DNA from: Desulfobacteraceae bacterium 4572_130
GTDB taxonomy: Bacteria; Desulfobacterota; Desulfobacteria; Desulfobacterales; Desulfobacteraceae
DNA length: 57,997 nt
NCBI GenBank assembly: GCA_002084425.1
Contig: NBLN01000012.1
Location: forward strand, 1 to 57,997
Reading direction: 5' to 3'
Position 1 is the stretch's first letter. Each line of letters starts with the position of its first letter. The notes under the pieces were generated by a model. That model did not search any database. It was given only the letters and a program-made list of their open reading frames with translations, and was not told the DNA's origin. Made by a program: the position numbers and the translations under genes. Below are positions 9,433 to 17,775 of the stretch, piece by piece.

Positions 9433-9490
9433 AATCCACTTAAGTGGAGGTGGATGGCAACCAGCCATCGGGGCCGAAAGGCCCTTTTTT
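9433..9490 (+). ncRNA. Candidate small RNA ending in an intrinsic terminator
   Basis: The sequence is G+C-rich for its surroundings and folds into hairpins: the palindrome CCACTTAAGTGG, then GATGGC-AACCA-GCCATC, then GGGCC-GAAA-GGCCC followed by TTTTTT. The last is a textbook Rho-independent terminator with a GNRA loop on the plus strand. On the minus strand no T-tract follows, so it is not the terminator of the RNase J transcript. It lies in the 404-base gap between rnj and ftsK with a plausible promoter just upstream. I do not match it to a known riboswitch class. It could be a trans-acting sRNA, or merely a terminator with a decorated upstream stem. Confidence 0.45.
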
Positions 9491-9649
9491 ATTGCTCATA
9501 GAAATTTCTTGCCATGAACTTTATTCTTTTTGTGATAATATTTTCCCTGCAAAATAGAAATAATTTTTTTTGCAAATGGTGCAATGGGTCTTTCTAACAG
9601 ATTATTTTCGTTTAATATTTCATTGCGGCTTGGATAGGCTAGGCTATGA

Positions 9650-9715
9650 GGTCAAGCTAATTGAAGTCTTGAAAAAATACTATAACAAAGTAGATTAAGC
9701 TTTTTTACAACGCCA
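9650..9715 (-). repeat. Partial MITE-like element (GATGG-ended family)
   Basis: Read on the minus strand it begins AATGGCGTTGTAAAAAAGC and runs through TCTACTTTGTTATAGTATTTTTTCAA. It shares the order of blocks (ATGG-GTTGTAAAA, TCTACTT, TATTTTTTCAA) with the left arm of the full element at 45255-45383. The opposite end is not recognisable, so this is a half copy. It directly follows the RNase J stop codon. Confidence 0.5.
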
Positions 9716-9716
9716 T

Positions 9717-11366
9717 TTATAATTCAATTATTATTGGCATAATAACTGGTCTGCGTCTTATGGTAAAAAAGAAATATTTTTTTAAATCTTTTTGCAATTT
9801 GTTCCTTATTATGTCCACCCTGTTTTGTGTTCCTATTTCTATATCCTCAACAATTTCTAGAATTACACATTGTGCATCATCAACAAGATGACCAGTTGCT
9901 GCACCAAAAACAAAACCCTTGGAAACAATGTCAGGGCCATAAAGTACAATACCTGTTTCCCTGTCAATTATCATGGAAACAATAACAAGACCATCTTCTG
10001 AAAGATTGTGCCTTTCCTTTAAAACAGTTGTTCCAACATCTCCAATTCCCTTACCATCTATAAGAACTCTTCCTGTATTAACTTTATCTGATATTTCAGC
10101 TTTATTTTCATGAAAGCATATAACATCACCATTTCCTGCAAGTAAAACATTATCATGTAAAACTCCCATTTCTTCAGCAAGTTTTGCATGAATAACTAAA
10201 TGGCGGTATTCACCATGAATGGGAATAAAATACCTGGGCTTTGTTAATCTAATCATGAGCTTTAGTTCTTCTCTATAGGCATGGCCTGAAGCATGTACCT
10301 GAGCGATTTTGTTATAGATAACATAGGCTCCCCGCTCATATAATTTATTAATAATATTTGCCACTGCCTTTTCATTACCCGGAATAAATCTGGAAGAAAG
10401 AATAACAGTATCACCTTTTTTTATGTCAATTTGTTTGTGAAATCCAGTTGCCATACGTAACAGAGCAGACATAGGTTCCCCTTGACTTCCGGTTGTAATA
10501 ATTACAATCTTATTATCAGGGTAGGAATTTACTTTTTTTACATTTACGCACATATCATCAGAATATTTGATATAACCAATTTCTCTTGCAGCCAGCACAG
10601 TTTGTTCAATACTTCTCCCGTTAAATACAATTTTACGCTTATTTTTAATGGCAATATCAATAATCTGCTGAATTCTTAAAACATTGGAAGAAAAAAGAGT
10701 AATTATTGCTCTACCTTTACTTTTTGCAACTATTTTACCTAGATTTTTTATAATTTTTTCATCTGGGATTGTATATCCTTTTTTTTCCACATTAGTAGAG
10801 TCTGAAAAAAGTGCTAATACTCTTTTTTCACCGCATTTTGCAAATTTTAAAATATCTGTACTGTTTAATTCTTCAATACTATTATTTATTCTAAAATCAC
10901 CTGTATGAACAATCAGACCTTCCGGGGTTGTAATGGCAAGTCCTGCACCATCCACAGTACTATGACTTACGCGAATAAATTCAATTTCAAAGGGCATTAT
11001 AAAAATTTTCTCTGTAAAAAAAACTTGATTTAAAATAACATTATTTAATAAATCAAATTCTTTAAGTTTATTTTTTATAATGCTTAAAGTAAAGCTGGTA
11101 GCATAAACAGGAATAGAAATTTTTTTTAAAAGATAGGGAAGTGCTCCAATATGATCTTCATGGGCATGGGTAAGAATTATACCTTTGATTTTATGTTTAT
11201 TTTTTTCTATATAATTCATTTCAGGAATTACAACATCAATTCCAAGCATATGGTTTTCAGGAAACATAATCCCTGCATCAATAATAAAAATAGTCTCTTT
11301 ATACTCAACAACTGTCATGTTAAGACCAATTTCACCAAGTCCTCCTAGGGGTATTATTTTAAGCAT
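9717..11366 (-). CDS. rnj: Ribonuclease J
   Basis: Metallo-beta-lactamase/beta-CASP ribonuclease with 5'-3' exo- and endonuclease activity in RNA decay and maturation. The 549 residues start IIPLGGLGEIGLNM, with zinc ligands in LTHAHEDHIGALPYL, HTGDFRI, SDSTN and, in the beta-CASP region, SSRFIPGNEKA and HASGHAYREELKLMI, then HGEYRHLVIHAKLA. The C-terminal domain ends RRRPVIMPIIIEL. Length and motifs are complete. ATG 11366 is preceded by a GGAGAATTATACT-like site (minus strand). Confidence 0.95.
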   Translation of the reverse strand: MLKIIPLGGLGEIGLNMTVVEYKETIFIIDAGIMFPENHMLGIDVVIPEMNYIEKNKHKIKGIILTHAHEDHIGALPYLLKKISIPVYATSFTLSIIKNKLKEFDLLNNVILNQVFFTEKIFIMPFEIEFIRVSHSTVDGAGLAITTPEGLIVHTGDFRINNSIEELNSTDILKFAKCGEKRVLALFSDSTNVEKKGYTIPDEKIIKNLGKIVAKSKGRAIITLFSSNVLRIQQIIDIAIKNKRKIVFNGRSIEQTVLAAREIGYIKYSDDMCVNVKKVNSYPDNKIVIITTGSQGEPMSALLRMATGFHKQIDIKKGDTVILSSRFIPGNEKAVANIINKLYERGAYVIYNKIAQVHASGHAYREELKLMIRLTKPRYFIPIHGEYRHLVIHAKLAEEMGVLHDNVLLAGNGDVICFHENKAEISDKVNTGRVLIDGKGIGDVGTTVLKERHNLSEDGLVIVSMIIDRETGIVLYGPDIVSKGFVFGAATGHLVDDAQCVILEIVEDIEIGTQNRVDIIRNKLQKDLKKYFFFTIRRRPVIMPIIIEL

Positions 11367-11454
11367 TAGTATAATTCTCCAAAATTTAAATACTGATTGT
11401 GCAAAGGCCTTTCATTTATTTAACCCAGAACATCTTTAATTTTTTACAATTATA

Positions 11455-11805
11455 TCAAATACTGATTTCAAGTTTATCAAGTATCCCATCAATTTTTGTC
11501 ATAAGCCATTCTCGCTGTTTAGTATCTGCGTAGCTCATACAATCACACTTTATATTGCTTTTTATTCTAACTAGAAATTCACAAGAAAGAGAATTTTTAT
11601 TAAGGTCAATGGCAAAAACATGCGGGCTACAACTTTTATGCTCTTTTTGTAATGGGGAAAGAATGTTTTTATCCAGTTCAATCCAGTAAATACTGCCAAG
11701 GGCTGGATCCCCAAAATGTTTTTTAAAAAATCTTTTAAGTTTTAAATAATCCCTAGGGTCTAGCCCATCTATAAAATATTGTTTCATAACAAAAATAAAT
11801 ACCAT
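11455..11805 (-). CDS. Conserved-looking small hypothetical protein
   Basis: Family not recognised. A protein of 116 residues, or 110 if translation starts at the Met encoded at 11787 (MKQYFIDGLDPRDYLKLK), which I prefer because the first residues look hydrophobic and unrelated. The body contains LGSIYWIELDKNILSPLQ and ends with a probable amphipathic helix (REWLMTKIDGILDKLEIS). Cys residues at CSPH, LSCEF and CDCMS could bind metal, but the spacing matches no motif I know. It sits on the minus strand between the hemerythrin-like gene and RNase J and could be co-transcribed with either. Confidence 0.6.
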   Translation of the reverse strand: MVFIFVMKQYFIDGLDPRDYLKLKRFFKKHFGDPALGSIYWIELDKNILSPLQKEHKSCSPHVFAIDLNKNSLSCEFLVRIKSNIKCDCMSYADTKQREWLMTKIDGILDKLEISI

Positions 11806-11847
11806 AAAAATTATGTTGCATGCAAATAATGATAACCCGTTTATTTC

Positions 11848-12270
11848 CTAATTCTTACAACTTTCTATATAATTATTTATTCTTAAAAAAGGAACATATA
11901 AAAGGTCTTGGTTAAGAATATGCTCTATAAGCCAATCCCTTAAAGATTTAATAGCATCATTAGAAAGATTTTCTTTATCATCTGATACTTCTCTTCGCAG
12001 GATAATTATTATTTTAATAAACTTACGATGTTCTTTTGCATGGATATCAAAATCAGGATATTTGACTTTTTTTAAATATTCTTCTTCTTTACCAAAAAAA
12101 TATTTAGCATATTCATTTATCTCGCTTATCATATTAGAACACTCTTTTCCTCCAGTATTTTTATTTTTTAAATCTATTAACACATTAAAAAGTGCAAACA
12201 TTTTTTTTTGAAGCTCATCAATTTCTTTAATTTTTACACTAAGTTTGTTATCCCAGGTTATTTTTTCCAT
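11848..12270 (-). CDS. Bacteriohemerythrin-like protein lacking part of the di-iron site
   Basis: Four-helix hemerythrin domain of 140 residues. The normal N-terminal signature is present (ITWDNKLSVKIKEID), but the first iron-binding His of the IDxQHK motif is replaced (IDELQKK, Gln21), and the His of the HFxxEE motif is Phe58 (YFFGKEEEY). The other ligands remain: Glu62, His77 and His81 (IHAKEHRKF), His117 and Asp122 (WLIEHILNQD). In the family, the two missing His coordinate the second iron, so the protein may bind one iron or have lost oxygen binding. Classical members carry or sense O2 in microaerophiles and anaerobes. Stand-alone domain, no receptor fusion. Confidence 0.8.
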   Translation of the reverse strand: MEKITWDNKLSVKIKEIDELQKKMFALFNVLIDLKNKNTGGKECSNMISEINEYAKYFFGKEEEYLKKVKYPDFDIHAKEHRKFIKIIIILRREVSDDKENLSNDAIKSLRDWLIEHILNQDLLYVPFLRINNYIESCKN

Positions 12271-12325
12271 ATACTTTTTCTCCCTAGTTTAAAAATTTGT
12301 AATATTAAGGGTATGTTCCCCAAAT

Positions 12326-12390
12326 AATGGCGTTGTAAAAATTCTTTATATAGTTCAATGTAACATTTTTTTAAGGTTTTAATATTTATT
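12326..12390 (+). repeat. Arm of MITE-like element (GATGG-ended family)
   Basis: AATGGCGTTGTAAAAATTCT followed by TTATATAGTTCAATG and a T-rich run matches the outer arm of the repeat family found at 9650, 27785, 45255 and 45891. No matching second arm was identified within the next 300 bases. Confidence 0.4.
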
Positions 12391-12743
12391 ATAATTTATT
12401 AGTATTAGAGTAAAAAAAAAATTATTTTTTTATAAAGCTCAGCCTTAGTAAAAAAGCAGGTAAGATTATTGGAAAATAATCTTAAATCAAAGCATATAAA
12501 ATTTTTACCTAGTGATAATTATTTTAATTGTCTCATTGATATCTATTTAAAATGGTATCAAAATTATTTGAAACAAAATTTGCAAGGATAGAATATATGA
12601 GGTAATAGAAAAATTCTATATGAGGCATACTAACCAATCAGTTGGAAATATATCAAGAACTATCCATATTAGAAAGTATAAAAATAATTACTAAAGAATT
12701 GCTTTTTATCATCCTTTTATCTATTTAGAACTTTAATCCATGA
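12391..12743. other. AT-rich intergenic stretch without a gene
   Basis: No credible coding region. A 24-codon frame beginning MRHTNQSVGNISRTIHIRKY near 12598 has a vague DnaA-box-domain flavour and could be further debris of the transposase whose C-terminus lies at 12744, but this is weak. Confidence 0.3.
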
Positions 12744-12896
12744 GATAGTTTGAAAATTATTGGAGAATCATTTAATATCAAAAAATACTATACAGTAAGC
12801 AGTGTAATTTCAAGAATGAAACATTTAATAAAAAAAGAATTGAATTTATTAAAAAACAAGTTGGTAAGTGTCAAAAATAGACTTGACCCTTTATAA
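12744..12896 (+). pseudogene. C-terminal remnant of a REP/Y1-type transposase
   Basis: The frame after a TGA at 12741 encodes DSLKIIGESFNIKKYYTVSS, then VISRMKHLIKKELNLLKNKL and a terminal SVKNRLDPL. This resembles the DnaA-like helix-turn-helix tail (YxTVSSVxxRxK) of REP-associated tyrosine transposases, which in deltaproteobacteria end with an IGxxxGIxxYSSVSSV pattern. The catalytic HUH domain is missing. Assignment rests on this short tail only. Confidence 0.35.
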
Positions 12897-12908
12897 AGGA
12901 TTTTTATT

Positions 12909-13433
12909 ATGATTAAAAATAAAGGCTATACACATATTTATACTGGTGATGGCAAGGGAAAAACTACAGCAGCAATAGGACTTGCCATTCGTTGTGCAGG
13001 GCGTGGGAAAAATGTTTTTATTGGTCAGTTTATGAAAGGACAATATTATGGTGAGCTTTCCACATTAAAACTTATTCCCGAAATAGATATTGAGCAATTC
13101 GGTGATAAGGTGTGCATTCATAAAAACCAGGTTACTTCTTCTCATATAAAAGATGCAAAAAAAGGTATTGCCAGAATTTGCAAGGCGATGAAATCAGAAA
13201 AATATCAAATTATTATTATGGATGAAATATGTGTTACTCTCTGGTTTGAACTTGTGACAATTAATGATGTACTGGAAATTATTAAAAATAAACCCATTGA
13301 AATAGAACTTGTTTTAACCGGAAGAAAAGCTCCCCAGGAATTTATTGATGCTGCTGATCTTGTAACTGAAATGAAGGAGATAAAGCATTATTATACAAAG
13401 GGAGTTATGGCAAGAAATGGAATTGAAAAATAA
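12909..13433 (+). CDS. cobO: Cob(I)alamin adenosyltransferase, CobO/BtuR family
   Basis: Transfers the adenosyl group of ATP to cob(I)alamin to make coenzyme B12. The 174 residues show the family P-loop YTGDGKGKTTAAIGLAIR (residues 11-28), the GQFMKG motif, IIIMDEICVTLWFEL (Walker B region), and the ending LVLTGRKAP...ADLVTEMKEIKHYY...KGVMARNGIE. ATG 12909 follows AAAGGATTTTT. No cobalamin riboswitch is visible upstream. Corrinoids are required by the Wood-Ljungdahl methyl branch, which fits the operon at 43604-53311. Confidence 0.93.
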   Translation: MIKNKGYTHIYTGDGKGKTTAAIGLAIRCAGRGKNVFIGQFMKGQYYGELSTLKLIPEIDIEQFGDKVCIHKNQVTSSHIKDAKKGIARICKAMKSEKYQIIIMDEICVTLWFELVTINDVLEIIKNKPIEIELVLTGRKAPQEFIDAADLVTEMKEIKHYYTKGVMARNGIEK

Positions 13434-13554
13434 TGGCTTTATAAAAATTTCCTATTAAATTATAACTACGAAAACATAAAAGAACACGAAAAAATATAAA
13501 GTCTTATAATATATAAAATTTTTGATTTTTACATATAAATATAATGGAGAAAAA
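13434..13554. repeat. Short dispersed ACGAAAA-type repeat upstream of ileS
   Basis: AAATTATAACTACGAAAAC and AACACGAAAAAATATAAAGT (about 13454-13502) match, in reverse complement, the segment at about 56715-56820. Such CACGAAA-rich intergenic repeats recur in many bacterial genomes. The element is non-coding and lies between cobO and ileS. Confidence 0.45.
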
Positions 13555-16353
13555 ATGGATTATAAAAAAACACTTAACCTGCCTTTGACAAAATTTTCCA
13601 TGAAGGCAAATCTTACAAAAAATGAACCTGAAAGATTAAAAGAATGGGATAAATCAGAACTTTATAAAAAATTAAGAGCATCTTCAAAGAAAAAAAAACC
13701 ATTTATTCTCCATGATGGTCCTCCTTATGCCAATGGTCATCTTCACATTGGCCATGCAATTAATAAAATATTAAAAGATATTATTATTCGTTCAAAACAA
13801 ATGGCAGGATTTAATGCTCCCTATGTTCCGGGTTGGGACTGCCATGGTCTTCCAATAGAGCATAATGTAGATAAAAAACTTGGTTCTAGAAAAAAGAATA
13901 TGACATTTATTGAGCAAAGACAGACATGTCGTAACTATGCTTTAAAATTTGTTGATATTCAAAGAAATGAGTTTAAACGATTTGGGATACTAGGTGAATG
14001 GAATAATCCATATCTTACTATGGCAAGTAGCTATGAAGCAAGAATAGCAAAAGAATGTGGTAAATTTGCTTTAAATGGAAATATGTTTCTCGGAGAAAAA
14101 CCAATATATTGGTGCTATAATTGTAAAACAGCCCTTGCTGAAGCTGAAATTGAATATAAAGATCAAAGCTCCCCTTCAATTTTTGTGAAATTTCCTGTAA
14201 AAGATGATTTGTCAGACATTCTTCCTGTTTTAAAAGAGAAAAAAGTTTTCTTTGTTATTTGGACAACAACTCCCTGGACAATACCAGCAAATCTTGGTGT
14301 ATGTCTTCATCCTGATTTTAAATATTGTGCTGTTCAAACTAAAAATCACGGAATACTAATTCTGGCAAAAGAGCTTGTTAATGAAGTTATGAAAAATTTT
14401 GAAATTAAAGATTTTTCTATTATTGGAGTTTTTGATGCTTTAAAATTGGAAAATAAAAAATGTTTTCATCCTATATATAATAAAGAATCTCTGGTTATTT
14501 TAGGAAACCATGTAACTCTTGAAACTGGAACAGGATGTGTTCATACCGCTCCTGGTCATGGTGCTGATGATTATATTGTTGGATTAAAATATAATCTTAA
14601 ACCCTATTCTCCTGTAAAGGGTAATGGCTGTTTTACAGAAGATGTTGAGTTTTTTAATGGTCAATTTATATTAAAGGCAAATAAGGAAATAATTGAAAAA
14701 ATTGACAGCCTGGGTCTTCTTTTAAAAAATAAAGAAATTGTTCATTCCTATCCCCATTGCTGGCGTTGTAAAAAACCTGTGATATTTAGAGCAACCCCCC
14801 AGTGGTTTATATCTATGGACAAAAATGAGTTAAGGGAGAAAAGCCTTAAAGAAATTGATAATGTTCAATGGATACCAGAATGGGGAAAGGCAAGAATTTA
14901 TTCCATGATTGAAAACAGACCTGACTGGTGTATTTCAAGACAGCGTTCCTGGGGTGTGCCAATCCCAATTTTTTACTGTAAAGACTGCGGTAAAGTTTAT
15001 ATAACAAAGGAATCTATAAATAAAATCTATAATCTTTTTAAAGAACATACCTCAGATATCTGGTTTGATAAAAATGAAGAAGAGCTTTTACCTGAAAATG
15101 TTTTTTGTGAAAATTGTGGTTGCAAGAAATTTGAAAAAGATAAAAATATACTTGATGTATGGTTTGATTCCGGGGTCAGTCATGCAGCTGTACTTGGAGA
15201 AAGAGAAAATTTAAATATTCCTGCTGATCTTTATCTGGAAGGAAGTGACCAGCACAGGGGATGGTTTCATAGTTCACTTTTAACAAGTGTTGGAGCAACA
15301 GGAAAAGCTCCTTATAAATCAGTACTTACCCATGGATTTGTTGTAGATTCCAAGGGGAAAAAAATGTCAAAATCTGTTGGTAATGTTGTTTCTCCTAAAA
15401 AAATTATTAAAAGACATGGTGCTGATATTTTACGGTTGTGGGTTGCTTCGGCAGATTACAAGGATGATATAAAAATATCAGATAATATTATAAAACAACT
15501 TTCAGATGCTTACAGGCGTATTAGAAATACATGCAGATTTATGCTGGGAAATCTTTCAGGATTTGATTTTCTTCAAGATATGCAAAAAATAGAGCACATG
15601 GCAGAGATTGACAGATTTATTCTTCATAAGCTTTTTGTTTTACTTAAAAAAGTTTTAAAAGCCTATGATAAATATGAATTTCATACAATATATCATGCTT
15701 TATATAATTTTTGCATTATTGATTTGTCCTCATTTTATCTTGATATAATAAAAGACAGGCTCTACATTTTACCTGTAAGTGATAATTCAAGGAAAGATGC
15801 ACAAACTGTAATGTATATACTTCTTGATTCTATAACTAAAATTATGGCACCTATTCTTCCCTTTACAGCAGAGGAAATATGGGAACATATGCCTGAATTT
15901 AAAGAAAAGCAAAAAAGTATTCATATGACTTTACTTCCTACACCAGACAAATTCTGGGAAAATAATGAACTTGCAGCAAAATGGGAACAAATTATTAATA
16001 TCAGATCCGAGGTTACAAAGGCATTAGAAGAGGCAAGAACAGCTAAAATAATAGGTCATCCCCTTGATGCAGAACTTATATTTTCCATATCAAATAATGA
16101 TTATAAAGATATTTTAAAGGGATTTAATGATGATTTAAAGGATATTTTCATTGTTTCATCAGCATATTTAACAGATGAAATAAATGAAAAATCCTATAAA
16201 AGTAATGATATTGATGGTGTTGAAATTTTAGTAAAAAGGGCAAAAGGTAAAAAATGTGAAAGATGTTGGAAATATGATGTAAGTGTTGGTGATAATGAAA
16301 AATATGCTGATGTATGTTTACGATGTGTAGAAATTCTGGAAAAAATATTGTGA
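13555..16353 (+). CDS. ileS: Isoleucyl-tRNA synthetase
   Basis: Charges tRNA-Ile. The start at 13555 (MDYKKTLNLPLTKFSMK) is chosen over an in-frame ATG at 13522 because GGAGAAAAA precedes it at good spacing and the family begins here; this gives 932 residues, normal for the bacterial type. Seen: HIGH region DGPPYANGHLHIGHAINK, the CP1 editing domain with FVIWTTTPWTIPANLG and TGTGCVHTAPGHGADDY, RPDWCISRQRSWGVPIP, LYLEGSDQHRGWFHSSL, the KMSKS loop GKKMSKSVGNVVSP, and a C-terminal zinc finger CERCWKYD...CLRCVEIL. lspA and lgt follow in the same direction. Confidence 0.97.
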   Translation: MDYKKTLNLPLTKFSMKANLTKNEPERLKEWDKSELYKKLRASSKKKKPFILHDGPPYANGHLHIGHAINKILKDIIIRSKQMAGFNAPYVPGWDCHGLPIEHNVDKKLGSRKKNMTFIEQRQTCRNYALKFVDIQRNEFKRFGILGEWNNPYLTMASSYEARIAKECGKFALNGNMFLGEKPIYWCYNCKTALAEAEIEYKDQSSPSIFVKFPVKDDLSDILPVLKEKKVFFVIWTTTPWTIPANLGVCLHPDFKYCAVQTKNHGILILAKELVNEVMKNFEIKDFSIIGVFDALKLENKKCFHPIYNKESLVILGNHVTLETGTGCVHTAPGHGADDYIVGLKYNLKPYSPVKGNGCFTEDVEFFNGQFILKANKEIIEKIDSLGLLLKNKEIVHSYPHCWRCKKPVIFRATPQWFISMDKNELREKSLKEIDNVQWIPEWGKARIYSMIENRPDWCISRQRSWGVPIPIFYCKDCGKVYITKESINKIYNLFKEHTSDIWFDKNEEELLPENVFCENCGCKKFEKDKNILDVWFDSGVSHAAVLGERENLNIPADLYLEGSDQHRGWFHSSLLTSVGATGKAPYKSVLTHGFVVDSKGKKMSKSVGNVVSPKKIIKRHGADILRLWVASADYKDDIKISDNIIKQLSDAYRRIRNTCRFMLGNLSGFDFLQDMQKIEHMAEIDRFILHKLFVLLKKVLKAYDKYEFHTIYHALYNFCIIDLSSFYLDIIKDRLYILPVSDNSRKDAQTVMYILLDSITKIMAPILPFTAEEIWEHMPEFKEKQKSIHMTLLPTPDKFWENNELAAKWEQIINIRSEVTKALEEARTAKIIGHPLDAELIFSISNNDYKDILKGFNDDLKDIFIVSSAYLTDEINEKSYKSNDIDGVEILVKRAKGKKCERCWKYDVSVGDNEKYADVCLRCVEILEKIL

Positions 16354-16371
16354 TGGTGCTGTAAAAACCTT

Positions 16372-16860
16372 ATGAAAAATAATATTATACTTAGGCTTTG
16401 TTTGATTAGTGGTTTTATTATAATTTTTGATCAAACAACAAAATTTTTTATTTCAAAGCTTGTTCCTTTATATAAAATAATCCCTGTTATAGATGGTTTT
16501 TTTAATATCACTTATATTATGAATAAAGGCGGAGCTTTTGGAATTTTTGCAAATCAATCCCTGGAAATTAGAAAATTTTTTTTTATTTTCCTGTCATCTA
16601 TTATAGCTTTTATAATTCTTTGGTTATATAAAAAAACAGCTGGAAAAAATTTGTTGTTTTCTCTAAGTCTTGCAGCTATTTTTGGTGGTGCCGTGGGAAA
16701 TCTCATTGACAGATTCAGGCTTGGCAAAGTTATTGATTTTCTTGATTTTTATATTGGGAATTATCATTGGCCTGCATTTAATATTGCTGATAGTGCCATA
16801 ACTATTGGTATGGTAGTTTTTATTTATCATGTTGTTTTTAATAAAGTTCCTGATCTATAA
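16372..16860 (+). CDS. lspA: Lipoprotein signal peptidase (signal peptidase II)
   Basis: Inner-membrane aspartyl protease that cleaves prolipoproteins at the lipobox Cys. The 162 residues contain four hydrophobic segments and the family motifs FDQTTKFFIS near the N-terminus, NKGGAFGIF, GGAVGNLIDRFRLGKVIDFLD (first catalytic Asp region) and FNIADSAI (second Asp). It starts 19 bases after ileS, the common ileS-lspA arrangement, and is followed by lgt. A GATGGTGCTGTAAAAACC segment in the ileS-lspA gap resembles the end of the GATGG repeat family. Confidence 0.95.
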   Translation: MKNNIILRLCLISGFIIIFDQTTKFFISKLVPLYKIIPVIDGFFNITYIMNKGGAFGIFANQSLEIRKFFFIFLSSIIAFIILWLYKKTAGKNLLFSLSLAAIFGGAVGNLIDRFRLGKVIDFLDFYIGNYHWPAFNIADSAITIGMVVFIYHVVFNKVPDL

Positions 16861-16883
16861 AATTTTAGAAAGGTATATAAAAT

Positions 16884-17642
16884 TTGCATCCTGTTTTATT
16901 TAAAATAAGTTTTTTTACTATTTATACATATGGTGTTTTTTTTGGTATTAGTTTTATTGTAGGATTATTTTTTGCAACCAGACAGGCAAAAAAATATAAT
17001 ATTTCCTCAGAAGAAATAACAGACATAGTTTTTGTTATTCTTATCTCTTCAATTGTTGGCGCAAGATTTTTCTATGTTTTTCTGAATTTTTCAGATTTTA
17101 CCAGGGATTATTTATCTATATTTAAAATTTGGAATGGGGGATTTGTATTTTATGGAGGATTTATTTTTGCTGTAATAGCCTCATTTATTTATATTAGAAA
17201 AAAAAGGATTTTACTAGGACAGATAGCAGATATTCTTGCTCCTTCAATTGCTATAAGTCATAGTATAGGTCGTATTGGATGTTTTTTTGCAGGGTGCTGT
17301 TATGGAAAAGAATCTAATCTTCCCTGGGCAGTTATTTTTAAAAATTCCGATTCACTGGCACCCATTGGAATTTATCTTCATCCAACTCAAATTTATAGTG
17401 TTTTGTCCAACCTTTTTATATTTTTTATCCTTTTATGGATTGAAAAAAGAAAAAGATTTAATGGCATGGTTTTCTGGTTTTATATAATGCTATATGGAAT
17501 TTTTCGGTTTTTTATTGAAATATTTAGAGGTGATCCAAGAGGACATTTACTTGATTTCCTTTCAACTTCACAAACCATTGGAATATTAATGGTTTTATCT
17601 GCTGTATGTATGCTTTTTTTTCTTTCCAAAAACAAAAAATGA
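16884..17642 (+). CDS. lgt: Prolipoprotein diacylglyceryl transferase
   Basis: Attaches diacylglycerol to the lipobox Cys, the step before LspA cleavage; the two genes are adjacent. The 252 residues are hydrophobic with about seven membrane segments. The family signature is seen as HSIGRIGCFFAGCCYGK, with upstream GGFVFYGGF and downstream HPTQIYSVL and FWFYIMLYGIFRFFIEIFRGDPRG. The start is a TTG at 16884 (MHPVLFKISFFTIYTYG) after a GAAAGGTATAT site; the family commonly begins MHPILF. Confidence 0.95.
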   Translation: MHPVLFKISFFTIYTYGVFFGISFIVGLFFATRQAKKYNISSEEITDIVFVILISSIVGARFFYVFLNFSDFTRDYLSIFKIWNGGFVFYGGFIFAVIASFIYIRKKRILLGQIADILAPSIAISHSIGRIGCFFAGCCYGKESNLPWAVIFKNSDSLAPIGIYLHPTQIYSVLSNLFIFFILLWIEKRKRFNGMVFWFYIMLYGIFRFFIEIFRGDPRGHLLDFLSTSQTIGILMVLSAVCMLFFLSKNKK

Positions 17643-17775
17643 CTGTGCATTTTAAAGCTTCCCATTACTTAAAAAGATCAAGCCTTATTTATAGGCATTT
17701 ACAAATATTTATTAGATTAAAAATTAGAAAAAGATATTTTGTTTTTTAAAAAGTATTTTTGTAAAAAATGAGTTT

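Noticed and set aside
9433-9490. Known riboswitch (fluoride, preQ1, guanidine or c-di-GMP types)
   Set aside because: The hairpin loops and conserved bases of these classes do not match, and no gene follows on that strand.
12271-12908. Cobalamin riboswitch upstream of cobO
   Set aside because: No B12-box-like GCCACTG sequence or G+C-rich structured leader is present in the AT-rich spacer.
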